From NCBI RefSeq assembly GCF_002577195.1, contig NZ_NULG01000046.1, positions 19,476 through 64,447 on the forward strand: a DNA stretch of 44,972 nt. The letters run 5' to 3'. Made by a program: the position numbers and the translations under genes. The DNA is from Bacillus sp. AFS041924 (lineage in GTDB: Bacteria; Bacillota; Bacilli; Bacillales; Bacillaceae_G). Below, in pieces: positions 7,223-14,893 of this stretch; positions within the stretch are counted from its first letter, which is position 1; each line of letters starts with the position of its first letter. The notes below the pieces were generated by a model, which ran no database searches, was not told where the DNA came from, and worked only from the letters and a program-made list of their open reading frames with translations.

Positions 7223-8171
7223 TTTTATTGGATTAATAGATAATGAACTACGCAAAATATTCGTTCAAAAGTCATTCATCATTTCGTTAATTATTTTATT
7301 TATCTTTATCATCGTACTAGGTAGATGGGATTATGTAGAAAAGGAAAGTGGAAAAGCCAAGGTTGAAAATTGGAGATCCGAATTAAAAATAGAAAATAAA
7401 AAGATTGAAGAAGTATTAGCAGAACAAAATCAGTCGGATTTACCTGCATATGCAAAAGAACAAAAAGAAACATATGAAATCAATAAGTATCGCCTTGAAC
7501 ATAATATCTCACCAATTCAGCAACATACAGTTTTGGACTTTATGAAAAAAGGTGCAGTCGTAACGAACTTTATTGGAATCCTTCTTATTTATTTTGCAAG
7601 TAATATGATGTCAAAAGAGCATCAATGGAAAACGATTAATTTCTTGCTAGTTAAACCATCAACGAGAAGAATGATCTATTATGCAAAATTTATAAGTTTG
7701 GCAATTTTATATTTCGTCTTTTCATTTGCAATCATTATTTATTCTTTTATTATAGGAAGCGCACTCAACGGGTTAAGTTTTAGTACACAACCAATTTTAC
7801 AATATGTAAATAACCATGTAGTAGAGCAGGGGATTTTACCAAGTTTACTAAATGATTATTTAATTAATCTCCTACCATACTTATTTTTTGTAGCTGTTGC
7901 TTATTTTTTATCAACGATTTTAAAGACAAGCAGTATTTCTTTATTAATAAGTATAATTCTACTAGCAACTTCAGATGTCATAGGAACATTATTAAGAACA
8001 AAAGACTGGTCTAAGTTTCTACCATTTATGCACACGGATTTAACAGTTTACACAAATGGCATCAATATTGAAAACGGGATGAGAATTGAGTTTTCTATTA
8101 CCATATTGGTCATTTATATTTTGTTCTTCCTTGTTTTTGCTGGTGAAATCTTTAAGAAGAAGGACGTGTAA
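7209..8171 (+). CDS. ABC-2 type permease (BcrB-like)
   Basis: A 320-residue membrane protein with about six helices. The first (residues 22-40) is followed by an outside loop of about 75 charged residues (WRSELKIENKKIEEV). The other helices cluster near 118-133, 155-185, 215-262 and 293-315, ending in the common EIFKKKDV tail. It forms the membrane half of the transporter with the overlapping upstream ATPase. The large first loop and overall plan are shared with the leftward permease at 15829-16821. Substrate unknown; peptide-antibiotic export is a guess from family. Confidence 0.8.
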   Translation: MSLSNFIGLIDNELRKIFVQKSFIISLIILFIFIIVLGRWDYVEKESGKAKVENWRSELKIENKKIEEVLAEQNQSDLPAYAKEQKETYEINKYRLEHNISPIQQHTVLDFMKKGAVVTNFIGILLIYFASNMMSKEHQWKTINFLLVKPSTRRMIYYAKFISLAILYFVFSFAIIIYSFIIGSALNGLSFSTQPILQYVNNHVVEQGILPSLLNDYLINLLPYLFFVAVAYFLSTILKTSSISLLISIILLATSDVIGTLLRTKDWSKFLPFMHTDLTVYTNGINIENGMRIEFSITILVIYILFFLVFAGEIFKKKDV

Positions 8172-8205
8172 AAGGATAAGGCATTTTTGCCTTATCCTTT
8201 TAGTG
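8170..8205. terminator. Bidirectional terminator
   Basis: A perfect 14-bp stem (8170-8183 with 8188-8201) around a TTTT loop. It ends the rightward ABC operon and, read leftward, follows repeat copy 3 at the end of the small minus-strand gene. Confidence 0.85.
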
Positions 8206-8241
8206 TGTAGACAAAGTCCCAAAAAATTTGATTTTTATTTT
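8202..8241 (-). repeat. Terminator-associated repeat, copy 3
   Basis: Read on the minus strand this gives ATCAAATTTTTTGGGACTTTGTCTACACACT in two conserved blocks, then runs straight into the 14-bp hairpin at 8170-8201. It is therefore sense to the minus-strand gene ending at 8235, the same gene-repeat-hairpin order as copies 1 and 2. Confidence 0.75.
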
Positions 8242-8477
8242 GTCTTAATCATTGTTCCATATGGAATTGTGTTAGTGTTAGAGGTTTTGTAGATTGAGCA
8301 GACATTAACTTGTGCTGATTTGTTGTACTCCCATTTTAGACAGGCAGTTTGATTGTATTCTTTCGGGGAATCTGTGGTGAAAAAAATAGTAGCTAGACTA
8401 AAAATAGTAAATCCACCAATTAGGCCTCGTTTTATTTCATCGCAATTTTCTTTAAACCATCGAATAGTTTTGCTCAT
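8235..8477 (-). CDS. Small single-pass membrane protein, unknown
   Basis: An 80-residue protein: a basic N-terminus (MSKTIRWFKENCDEIKRG), one membrane helix (IGGFTIFSLATIFF), then an outside domain of about 45 residues. Two cysteines in that domain (TACLKWEY and VNVCSIY) could form a disulfide. The start is ATG 8477, with GGAGGAG 5 nt upstream; an in-frame TTG 12 nt earlier overlaps that site. I do not recognise the family. Its last codons overlap repeat copy 3. Confidence 0.6.
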   Translation of the reverse strand: MSKTIRWFKENCDEIKRGLIGGFTIFSLATIFFTTDSPKEYNQTACLKWEYNKSAQVNVCSIYKTSNTNTIPYGTMIKTK

Positions 8478-8584
8478 AGTCTCCTCCAAGATTAAAAGTA
8501 AATGATAGGTAATTCATTCTATGAGCAAAAGGAGTAAGATAATACAAATCGATGGATAAGTTTACCTAGAAGAATATTCCAAAT

Positions 8585-8622
8585 AAAAATGTACCCTTGC
8601 TCTAAGCAAAGATACATTTTTA
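8585..8622. terminator. Terminator of the TetR gene
   Basis: AAAAATGTA pairs with TACATTTTT, with an inner TTGC/GCAA stem. A and T runs on both sides allow use in either direction. Confidence 0.65.
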
Positions 8623-8624
8623 TT

Positions 8625-9218
8625 TTAGTCTTCTTGTTTAAGTAATCCATATAAGAATAAATTCATAATTTCATCTATTACTTCTTTTTGTTGGATATAT
8701 TGTGAGGTTGTTGGATCCATATTCAAAAAACCTTGGCTTAAGACTTGGATATAGATTAATAATGTTTTATTTTGAACCTCGTTTCGTACGAGTCCAAGTG
8801 AACGTCCTTCATCGATTAATGAAGTTAACAATTTGAATGATTTGTTCATTGTAAAGTCTAAAACTAATTCTTGCAGTTTGGGGTCTTTTTTCATTAAGGC
8901 TGTAAACATTTCAAGATTGATCATATCTATACCTTTTTTCTTACGAATAAAAAGTTCTTTAATTTTTTCATTAAAAGGAATTTCACTTGAAAGGATTTGT
9001 TTTGTTTCATCATATTGTTGATCCATTAGTCGAACAATAGTTGCCTTTAATAATGCTTCCTTACTGCCATAATAATTGTAAATTGATACTTGAGATACAT
9101 TGGCTAATTTTGCAATATCTGCAATTTTTATATCATTTAATGGTAATGACAATAATGAAGTTGTGCTTAATTCAATATTCTCCATTTTCTGTAGAGTTCG
9201 TTTTTTATATCCGTCCAA
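8625..9218 (-). CDS. TetR/AcrR family transcriptional regulator
   Basis: About 197 residues with the N-terminal TetR helix-turn-helix: IKIADIAKLANVSQVSIYNYYGSKEALLKAT, read as two pieces around the turn. The helical ligand-binding domain follows. The frame opens at ATG 9236, but that codon has no ribosome binding site. ACGGAGGT lies inside and points to TTG 9218 (MDGYKKRTLQKMENIEL) with 7-nt spacing. It is divergent from the ABC operon at 9378, and an inverted repeat lies between them, so it most likely represses that operon and itself. The inducer is unknown. Confidence 0.85.
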   Translation of the reverse strand: MDGYKKRTLQKMENIELSTTSLLSLPLNDIKIADIAKLANVSQVSIYNYYGSKEALLKATIVRLMDQQYDETKQILSSEIPFNEKIKELFIRKKKGIDMINLEMFTALMKKDPKLQELVLDFTMNKSFKLLTSLIDEGRSLGLVRNEVQNKTLLIYIQVLSQGFLNMDPTTSQYIQQKEVIDEIMNLFLYGLLKQED

Positions 9219-9259
9219 TATCTGTACCTCCGTCATTATCTATACAATAGTATATCATC

Positions 9260-9291
9260 TTTTGAAATAATTTATTAAGAATATTTCAAAA
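9260..9291. promoter_or_regulatory. Probable TetR-family operator
   Basis: TTTTGAAATA (9260-9269) and TATTTCAAAA (9282-9291) form a perfect 10-bp inverted repeat with a 12-nt spacer. A third copy of TATTTCAAAA lies at 9349-9358, just upstream of the ABC ribosome binding site. The position between a TetR gene and its divergent ABC operon supports an operator; binding is inferred. Confidence 0.55.
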
Positions 9292-9377
9292 TGTATTCTC
9301 ATTTTAGGAATTGAGGTATATACTAATTTTGTAATAGTCGTATTTAAATATTTCAAAACTATGCAGGAGGTTCATTT

Positions 9378-10262
9378 ATGTACGCGATTGAAATTAGCAA
9401 TTTAACAAAGACCTACGGCAATTCAAGAGGAATCTCAGATATAAGTTTTAATATAGAAGAGGGAGAAATTTTTGGATTTATTGGTCCAAATGGCGCGGGT
9501 AAATCAACAACAATTCGAACTTTACTGTCTTTAATTTATCCAACAAGTGGCAGTGCGAAAATATTTGGAAAGGACTGTATACAGTTTGCTCCAGAAATCA
9601 AAAAAGAAATCGGTTATTTACCATCTGAAGTTTTTTATTATGACAATATGAAAGTAATGGATTTGTTAAAATACTCAGCTAGTTTTTATAAGAAAGACTG
9701 CACTAAACGAATGAAAGAATTAGCAGAAATCATGGATCTCGATTTAACGAAGAAAATTGATGATTTATCGTTAGGTAATAAAAAGAAGGTAGGGATTGTT
9801 CAAGGATTACTTCATGAACCGAAGTTAATCATATTGGATGAACCGACAAGTGGGCTGGATCCTTTAATGCAACAAAGATTTTTTGATTTGCTGGAAGAGG
9901 AAAATAAAAAAGGAGCTACGATTTTATTTTCGTCTCATATATTAAGTGAAGTTCAACGATTGTGCGATCGCGTTGCAATTATTAAAGAGGGTAAGATTGT
10001 TACGGTTGAAAAAATCAGTACGTTACAAGAAAACAATTACAAACGATTTAAAATAGATATTCAAGATGGAATGGATCCAAATTTCTTGAATCTGTCAGGT
10101 GTAAATAATATTGAAGTAAAAGGTAAAACAATTAGCTTTATTTATAAGGGGAATATTAATAAAGTTTTGAAAAAAATAGCAGAAATTGAAATTGAAAATT
10201 TATGGATTGAAGAGCCAGATCTGGAGGAAATTTTCTTACATTATTATGAAAAGGAGGCCTAA
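9378..10262 (+). CDS. ABC transporter ATP-binding protein
   Basis: 294 residues: Walker A GPNGAGKSTT near residue 39, signature LSLGNKKKVGIVQGL, Walker B LIILDEPTSGLDP, H-loop SSHILSEVQRLCD. A C-terminal domain of about 80 residues follows. It belongs to the ATPases that drive ABC-2 drug or lipid exporters. AGGAGGT lies 7 nt before the ATG. It is the first gene of a three-gene operon with two paralogous permeases 6 and 23 nt downstream of one another, probably controlled by the divergent TetR protein. Confidence 0.85.
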   Translation: MYAIEISNLTKTYGNSRGISDISFNIEEGEIFGFIGPNGAGKSTTIRTLLSLIYPTSGSAKIFGKDCIQFAPEIKKEIGYLPSEVFYYDNMKVMDLLKYSASFYKKDCTKRMKELAEIMDLDLTKKIDDLSLGNKKKVGIVQGLLHEPKLIILDEPTSGLDPLMQQRFFDLLEEENKKGATILFSSHILSEVQRLCDRVAIIKEGKIVTVEKISTLQENNYKRFKIDIQDGMDPNFLNLSGVNNIEVKGKTISFIYKGNINKVLKKIAEIEIENLWIEEPDLEEIFLHYYEKEA

Positions 10263-10268
10263 TAAGCA

Positions 10269-11066
10269 ATGAATATTTTTTTACATGAATTAAAAGCTTA
10301 TCGGAAATCCACCTTCATTTGGACGGCTTCTTTAATGGCAATCGTTGTTTTTTTCTTATCGCTTTTTCCAGCCATTGCAAAGGACTATGCAGAGTTTTCA
10401 AAGGTGTTGGAGGGTTATCCTGAAGGAGTAAGAAAAGCTCTTGGACTAGAGATTGAGAGTTTTGGCAACATATTGGGATTTTACTCATATGTATTTATCT
10501 ATATTTCTCTTTGCGGTGCGATTCAAGCGATGATTTTAGGGACTTCGATCGTTTCAAAAGAAGTACGTGAAAAAACGGCCGATTTTCTTTTAACAAAACC
10601 AATAACTAGAACAAAAGTTATGACTTCTAAAATTTTTGCAGGCGTTGTCTCACTAGCGATTACGAATGTATTTTATCTAGTATCAACTATTTTGATGGCA
10701 CAGCATGTAAAAACAGCCGATTTTAGTAATCAATTGATTATTTTACTCTCTATTTCGTTGTTTATTACTCAGCTACTATTTTTAGGAATAGGTATTTTAA
10801 TTTCAGTTGTGTTTCCAAAGATAAAAGCAGTTCTATCAATCTCGCTAGCTATTGTTTTCGGATTTTTTGTAGTTGGTATGGTAGTTGCTACAGATGAAAG
10901 CAATGCAAAGCGATTTCTATCACCTTTTAAATATTTTGAACCTAAATATATAATTGCTCATTCAAAATTTGAAACTCAATTTTTAATTGTATCTATTGGA
11001 ATTATTTTAATTTCGATCATTACAAGTTACGTAATTTATAAGAAGAAGGATGTTCATGCAGTTTAA
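10269..11066 (+). CDS. ABC-2 type permease, first of a pair
   Basis: A 265-residue membrane protein with about six helices. It opens MNIFLHELKAYRKSTFIW and carries the ABC-2 coupling segment SKEVREKTADFLLTKPITR near residue 97, ending in VIYKKKDV. It is clearly paralogous to the next gene (same opening, same EKTADFL/DKTAEFL block, same FKYFEPK/FKYFEAK motif near the end). The two probably form a heterodimeric channel powered by the upstream ATPase. Confidence 0.8.
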   Translation: MNIFLHELKAYRKSTFIWTASLMAIVVFFLSLFPAIAKDYAEFSKVLEGYPEGVRKALGLEIESFGNILGFYSYVFIYISLCGAIQAMILGTSIVSKEVREKTADFLLTKPITRTKVMTSKIFAGVVSLAITNVFYLVSTILMAQHVKTADFSNQLIILLSISLFITQLLFLGIGILISVVFPKIKAVLSISLAIVFGFFVVGMVVATDESNAKRFLSPFKYFEPKYIIAHSKFETQFLIVSIGIILISIITSYVIYKKKDVHAV

Positions 11067-11089
11067 GTAAAAGGAAAGGGAGGGTGGAA

Positions 11090-11884
11090 ATGAATCTATT
11101 TATTAGAGAATTGAAGACTTATCGTAAATCGATTATTTTTTGGAGTATCGGTATCGTTTTTTTAGTAGGTAGTGGAATGGCTAAATATAAGGCAACTGCT
11201 TCGAATGGTCAAATAACCGATCTGTTTAATCAAATGCCAAAATCTCTTCAAGCAATCATGGGTTCAGGGGCTTTAGATTTATCAAAGGCAAGCGGATATT
11301 TTGGCATATTAGTTTTATATTTATATTTAATGGCAACTATTCATGCGGCAATGCTTGGAGCTAATATCATTGCAAAAGAAGAACGAGATAAAACAGCAGA
11401 GTTTTTATTTGTAAAACCTACCTCTAGAGTAAAGATCATCACGTCTAAATTAATGAGTGCTTTAGTAAACATTATAATTTTTAATGGTATTACGTGGATA
11501 TCTAGTATATTAATAGTTGGTAAGTATAGTAAAGGTGAGGCTGTAAACGGTAATATAGCAGTTGTAATGGTCGGTATGTTAATTTTACAGCTACTATTTT
11601 TAGTAATTGGCTCAGCTATTGCTGCCGTTAGTAAAAATTCGAAAAAGGCTGCATCATATGCAACTGGTATTCTATTAATCACATTTATCTTGTCGATTGC
11701 GATTGACTTGAATCACAAAATTGAAGGATTGAAATATCTAACTCCATTTAAGTATTTTGAAGCGAAAGATATTATGTATGGTGGAGGGTTTGACGGTATT
11801 TTTACGACGATCTCAATTGGATTGATCATCATCTTAACTTTGATCACTTATATTTCGTTTAAAAAACGGGATTTACATTTGTAA
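11090..11884 (+). CDS. ABC-2 type permease, second of a pair
   Basis: 264 residues, about six helices, paralogue of the preceding permease. It opens MNLFIRELKTYRKSIIFW, has AKEERDKTAEFLFVKPTSR near residue 98 and ends SFKKRDLHL. The frame opens at a GTG at 11084 that abuts the ribosome binding site GGGAGG. ATG 11090 has correct spacing and aligns with the start of the paralogue, so it is chosen. Confidence 0.8.
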   Translation: MNLFIRELKTYRKSIIFWSIGIVFLVGSGMAKYKATASNGQITDLFNQMPKSLQAIMGSGALDLSKASGYFGILVLYLYLMATIHAAMLGANIIAKEERDKTAEFLFVKPTSRVKIITSKLMSALVNIIIFNGITWISSILIVGKYSKGEAVNGNIAVVMVGMLILQLLFLVIGSAIAAVSKNSKKAASYATGILLITFILSIAIDLNHKIEGLKYLTPFKYFEAKDIMYGGGFDGIFTTISIGLIIILTLITYISFKKRDLHL

Positions 11885-11908
11885 AAGGAATTAAATGAAG
11901 AATAAATT

Positions 11909-11957
11909 GTGCCAAAATCTAAGATAGGGATATTTTGGATTTGTTGGCACTTTTTTA
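11909..11957 (+). terminator. Terminator of the TetR-linked ABC operon
   Basis: GTGCCAAAATC pairs with GATTTGTTGGCAC (small bulge), followed by six or seven T. Confidence 0.75.
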
Positions 11958-12051
11958 TTTAATATTATATTCGGAAAATATTGACATATAGTATTAATCG
12001 CAATACCTTTAATATAGTAGGTTATTTATTGCAAGGGGGGTAAAACAGGGG

Positions 12052-13326
12052 ATGTTTCAACCAACAAAAGAATTTGCAGAATTACTAGATCAAAAAGATT
12101 CTTTAGCGATTTATCGTAATGAGTTCTACTTACAACCTAATACAATCTATCTTGATGGAAATTCGCTAGGACTTCTTTCAAAAAGAGCAGAACAAAGTTT
12201 ACTAGATTTATTAGATTCATGGAAGACACTTGCAATCGACGGATGGATGCAAGGCGATCATCCATGGTATTATTTTGCGGAAAAATTGGGAGCATTAAGT
12301 GCACCATTAGTTGGAGCAAAAGAGAATGAAGTAATCGTAACAGGTTCGACGACTACAAATCTTCACCAATTAATTGCATCTTTTTATCACCCAACCGGTC
12401 AGAAAACAAAAATATTAGCAGATGAGCTAAACTTTCCATCTGATATTTATGCGATTCAAAGTCAATTAAAATTAAAGGGCTTTGATCCAGAGACCCATTT
12501 GATTCAAGTTAAAAGCCGCGATGGCCGAACAATTAGAGAAGAAGATATTATTGAAGCAATGACTGAGGAAATTGCACTAATTATTCTTCCTACTGTTTTA
12601 TATCGAAGTGGACAATTATTAGATATAGAGAAATTAACGAAAGCTGCACATGATCGTGGAATTATGATTGGTTTTGATGGATGCCATTCTGTTGGAGCAA
12701 TTCCTCATCAGTTCCATGAATGGGATGTGGACTTTGCTTATTGGTGTAATTATAAATATTTAAATAGTGGACCAGGTGGAGTAGGAAGTTTATTCGTTCA
12801 CGAAAAGCATTTTAGTACAATGCCTGGACTAGCTGGTTGGTTCGGTTCAAACAAAGAGAAGCAGTTTGATATGAAGCATGAATTTACACCAGCTGATACA
12901 GCAAGTGCTTATCAAATAGGTACACCTCACATTTTAAGTATGGCTCCACTTGTTGGCTCACTTGAAATGTATAAAGAAGCTAACATTGAAAAAATTCGTG
13001 AAAAATCATTACACAGTACAGCTTATTTAATGAGCTTAATAAATGAAGAATTAAGTGAGTTTAATTTTACGATTGGTAATCCACTTGAAGATTCAAATCG
13101 CGGCGGACATGTTTGTCTTGAACATGATGATGCGGCAAGAATTTGTAAAGCATTAAAGTTAAACGGAATTGTTCCTGACTTTAGAGCACCAAACGTAATT
13201 AGACTTGCACCGATTGCTTTTTACACTTCTTATGTAGATGTTTGGAATAGTGTACAAATCTTAAAGAAAATCATGGTTGAGAAGCAATACGAACAGTTTA
13301 AAAACGAACGAGAAATTATTGCTTAG
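12052..13326 (+). CDS. kynU: Kynureninase
   Basis: A PLP enzyme that cleaves kynurenine to anthranilate and alanine. At 424 residues it has family length. The Schiff-base lysine is K235 in [22 protein letters not shown] supplies the PLP-binding Asp region; YLDGNSLG and WYYFAEKLG are typical N-terminal motifs. A purine-rich AAGGGGGG lies 11 nt before the ATG. It is the first gene of a kynU-kynB-kynA-like operon, with kynB 12 nt downstream. TTGACA at 11982-11987 is a possible -35 box without a convincing -10. Confidence 0.93.
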   Translation: MFQPTKEFAELLDQKDSLAIYRNEFYLQPNTIYLDGNSLGLLSKRAEQSLLDLLDSWKTLAIDGWMQGDHPWYYFAEKLGALSAPLVGAKENEVIVTGSTTTNLHQLIASFYHPTGQKTKILADELNFPSDIYAIQSQLKLKGFDPETHLIQVKSRDGRTIREEDIIEAMTEEIALIILPTVLYRSGQLLDIEKLTKAAHDRGIMIGFDGCHSVGAIPHQFHEWDVDFAYWCNYKYLNSGPGGVGSLFVHEKHFSTMPGLAGWFGSNKEKQFDMKHEFTPADTASAYQIGTPHILSMAPLVGSLEMYKEANIEKIREKSLHSTAYLMSLINEELSEFNFTIGNPLEDSNRGGHVCLEHDDAARICKALKLNGIVPDFRAPNVIRLAPIAFYTSYVDVWNSVQILKKIMVEKQYEQFKNEREIIA

Positions 13327-13338
13327 GAGTTGTATGGA

Positions 13339-13962
13339 ATGTCATTAATCGATATATCAAGAAGATTGCAAGATGGTATGCCAGTATGGCCAGGTGATAC
13401 GAATTTTTCATTCGAATTGAGCTGGACTAAAGAGGAAAGTGGTTCGGTTAATGTTGGGAAGTTAACCTTAAGCACCCATACAGGGACTCATATTGACGCA
13501 CCTTTTCATTTTGATGAAAACGGTAAGAGAGTAATCGATTTAGATCCTAATTTATATGTTGGAATTGCAAAAGTAATTGAGATGATTGAAGTAGATCGTA
13601 TTAAAAAATCAGACTTACAAGCTTTTCAATTAGATGGTGTAGAACGTTTATTAATCAAAACAAATTCTTGGAAAAATGATAGCGTTTTCCCGGAGAGGAT
13701 TCCACATATTGAAAAGGACGCAGTAGCGTTTTTACATGAAAAAGGAATTAAATTAGTTGGAGTAGATGTACCTTCAGTTGATCCGCTTGATAGTAAGGAT
13801 CTAGAAGCGCATCATGCACTACAACATGCTGGAATTCATATTTTAGAGTCGATTGATTTAAGAAATGTATCTCCAGGAGAGTATGAACTTATTGCATTAC
13901 CACTACCATTAACTGATGCTGATGGTAGTCCAGTACGAGCAGTTTTACGTAAATTAGTTTAG
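13339..13962 (+). CDS. kynB: Kynurenine formamidase (arylformamidase)
   Basis: 207 residues of the cyclase/KynB family, which hydrolyses N-formylkynurenine to kynurenine and formate using a metal pair. The metal motif HTGTHIDAPFHF lies near residues 50-61, and VDVPSVDPLDS, HHALQHAGI and ENVSPGEYEL-like segments (here RNVSPGEYEL) match the family. The frame is open from a TTG at 13330 that abuts TAGGAG; ATG 13339 (MSLIDISRRLQDGMPVW) has the right spacing and gives the usual length. It lies between kynU and the dioxygenase-like gene. Confidence 0.9.
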   Translation: MSLIDISRRLQDGMPVWPGDTNFSFELSWTKEESGSVNVGKLTLSTHTGTHIDAPFHFDENGKRVIDLDPNLYVGIAKVIEMIEVDRIKKSDLQAFQLDGVERLLIKTNSWKNDSVFPERIPHIEKDAVAFLHEKGIKLVGVDVPSVDPLDSKDLEAHHALQHAGIHILESIDLRNVSPGEYELIALPLPLTDADGSPVRAVLRKLV

Positions 13963-13974
13963 GGGGATAAAGAC

Positions 13975-14673
13975 ATGACACAAGAGCAAAAAAAACTGAC
14001 AGACTACGAAAAATATATTCGAACAGATGAATTATTAAGTTTACAAAAACCTGATGAAGAATTATTTTGTCCAGATGAATTAACGTTTCAAACAGTTCAC
14101 CAAATTGCCGAGTTACATTTTAAATTAATCATCCAATCTATTCATTTTGCAGATAAACATATGCGTGCAAAAGAGATTACAAAAGCAACACATCACTTAC
14201 AACGTATTAATAATCACCTAGTACATTTACCAGCAGTATTTGATATGGTAAAACTAGTAAGCCCAAGTGATTATCATATTATTCGTTTAGCTTTAGGAAG
14301 AGGTAGCGGTCAAGATTCACCAGGATTTAATGAAATTTTAAAATTAGGTCCAACACTTTGGCAGCCTTTTAAAGAGCTATTAGATGAAAATTTACTTACA
14401 ACAGTTCAATTACATCAAGACGCAGCTAAAAACTTTGAGTTATTCCAATTAATGCAAGAGTTAACATGCTTCGATGAAAGATTCCAATCTTTCCGCAGAT
14501 TGCATATTCAACTTGTGCGTCGCATGATTGGTATGAATACAAAGAGCTTAAAAGGAGTACCAGCAGAAGCATTAGAACGTGCGGTACGATTTGAATTTTA
14601 TCCTGAATTATGGCAAACAGTTTGTGATTTAACAGACTTAACGGGTTCAAGCTATAATCCTAAGCCACTATAA
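13975..14673 (+). CDS. kynA: Divergent tryptophan 2,3-dioxygenase family protein
   Basis: Tryptophan 2,3-dioxygenase opens the indole ring to N-formylkynurenine using heme. This 232-residue protein keeps landmarks in order: DYEKYIRTDELLSLQKP, DELTFQTVHQIAELHFKL (family HQxxELWFK), SPSDYHIIRLALGRGSGQDS (family RxxLxxxSGFQS) and RRLHIQLVRRMIG, whose His should be the heme ligand. It lacks the family's GTGGSSG segment after RMIG (here NTKSLKGVPAE) and is about 45 residues shorter than the B. cereus-type enzyme. Its place after kynU and kynB supports the same pathway. The role is likely, but activity and substrate are less sure than for its neighbours. AGGGGGAT precedes the ATG. Confidence 0.72.
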   Translation: MTQEQKKLTDYEKYIRTDELLSLQKPDEELFCPDELTFQTVHQIAELHFKLIIQSIHFADKHMRAKEITKATHHLQRINNHLVHLPAVFDMVKLVSPSDYHIIRLALGRGSGQDSPGFNEILKLGPTLWQPFKELLDENLLTTVQLHQDAAKNFELFQLMQELTCFDERFQSFRRLHIQLVRRMIGMNTKSLKGVPAEALERAVRFEFYPELWQTVCDLTDLTGSSYNPKPL

Positions 14674-14687
14674 GGGCAGGAGAGAAG

Positions 14688-14719
14688 AAAAAACAGATTC
14701 GTTTTGAATCTGTTTTTTT
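14688..14719 (+). terminator. Terminator of the kyn operon
   Basis: AAACAGATTC (14691-14700), loop GTTTT, GAATCTGTTT, then a T run. Confidence 0.85.
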
Positions 14720-14764
14720 ATGTTTATTTGATTGAAATGATCATTGTCTACAATATAAAAACAT

Positions 14765-14820
14765 AGTGAAAAAGCAAATTTTTGGGACTTTGTCTAATCA
14801 TTTGAATCTGCTTTTTCTTT
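14765..14820 (+). repeat. Terminator-associated repeat, copy 4
   Basis: GCAAATTTTTGGGACTTTGTCTA in two conserved blocks lies inside the loop of a 9-bp stem (GAAAAAGCA at 14768-14776, TGCTTTTTC at 14809-14817, then T's). Unlike copies 1-3 it follows an ordinary terminator and has no separate hairpin after it. Confidence 0.7.
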
Positions 14821-14893
14821 TTACTTAAAATGGAAAAATTGCATTATGGGTAAGATAAAGCCATATGATTTTTTATTAGGGTGGGGTGAGTTC

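Noticed and set aside
11341-11682. 113-residue ORF antisense to the second ABC permease
   Set aside because: It is a shadow frame of a conserved membrane protein gene with no ribosome binding site.
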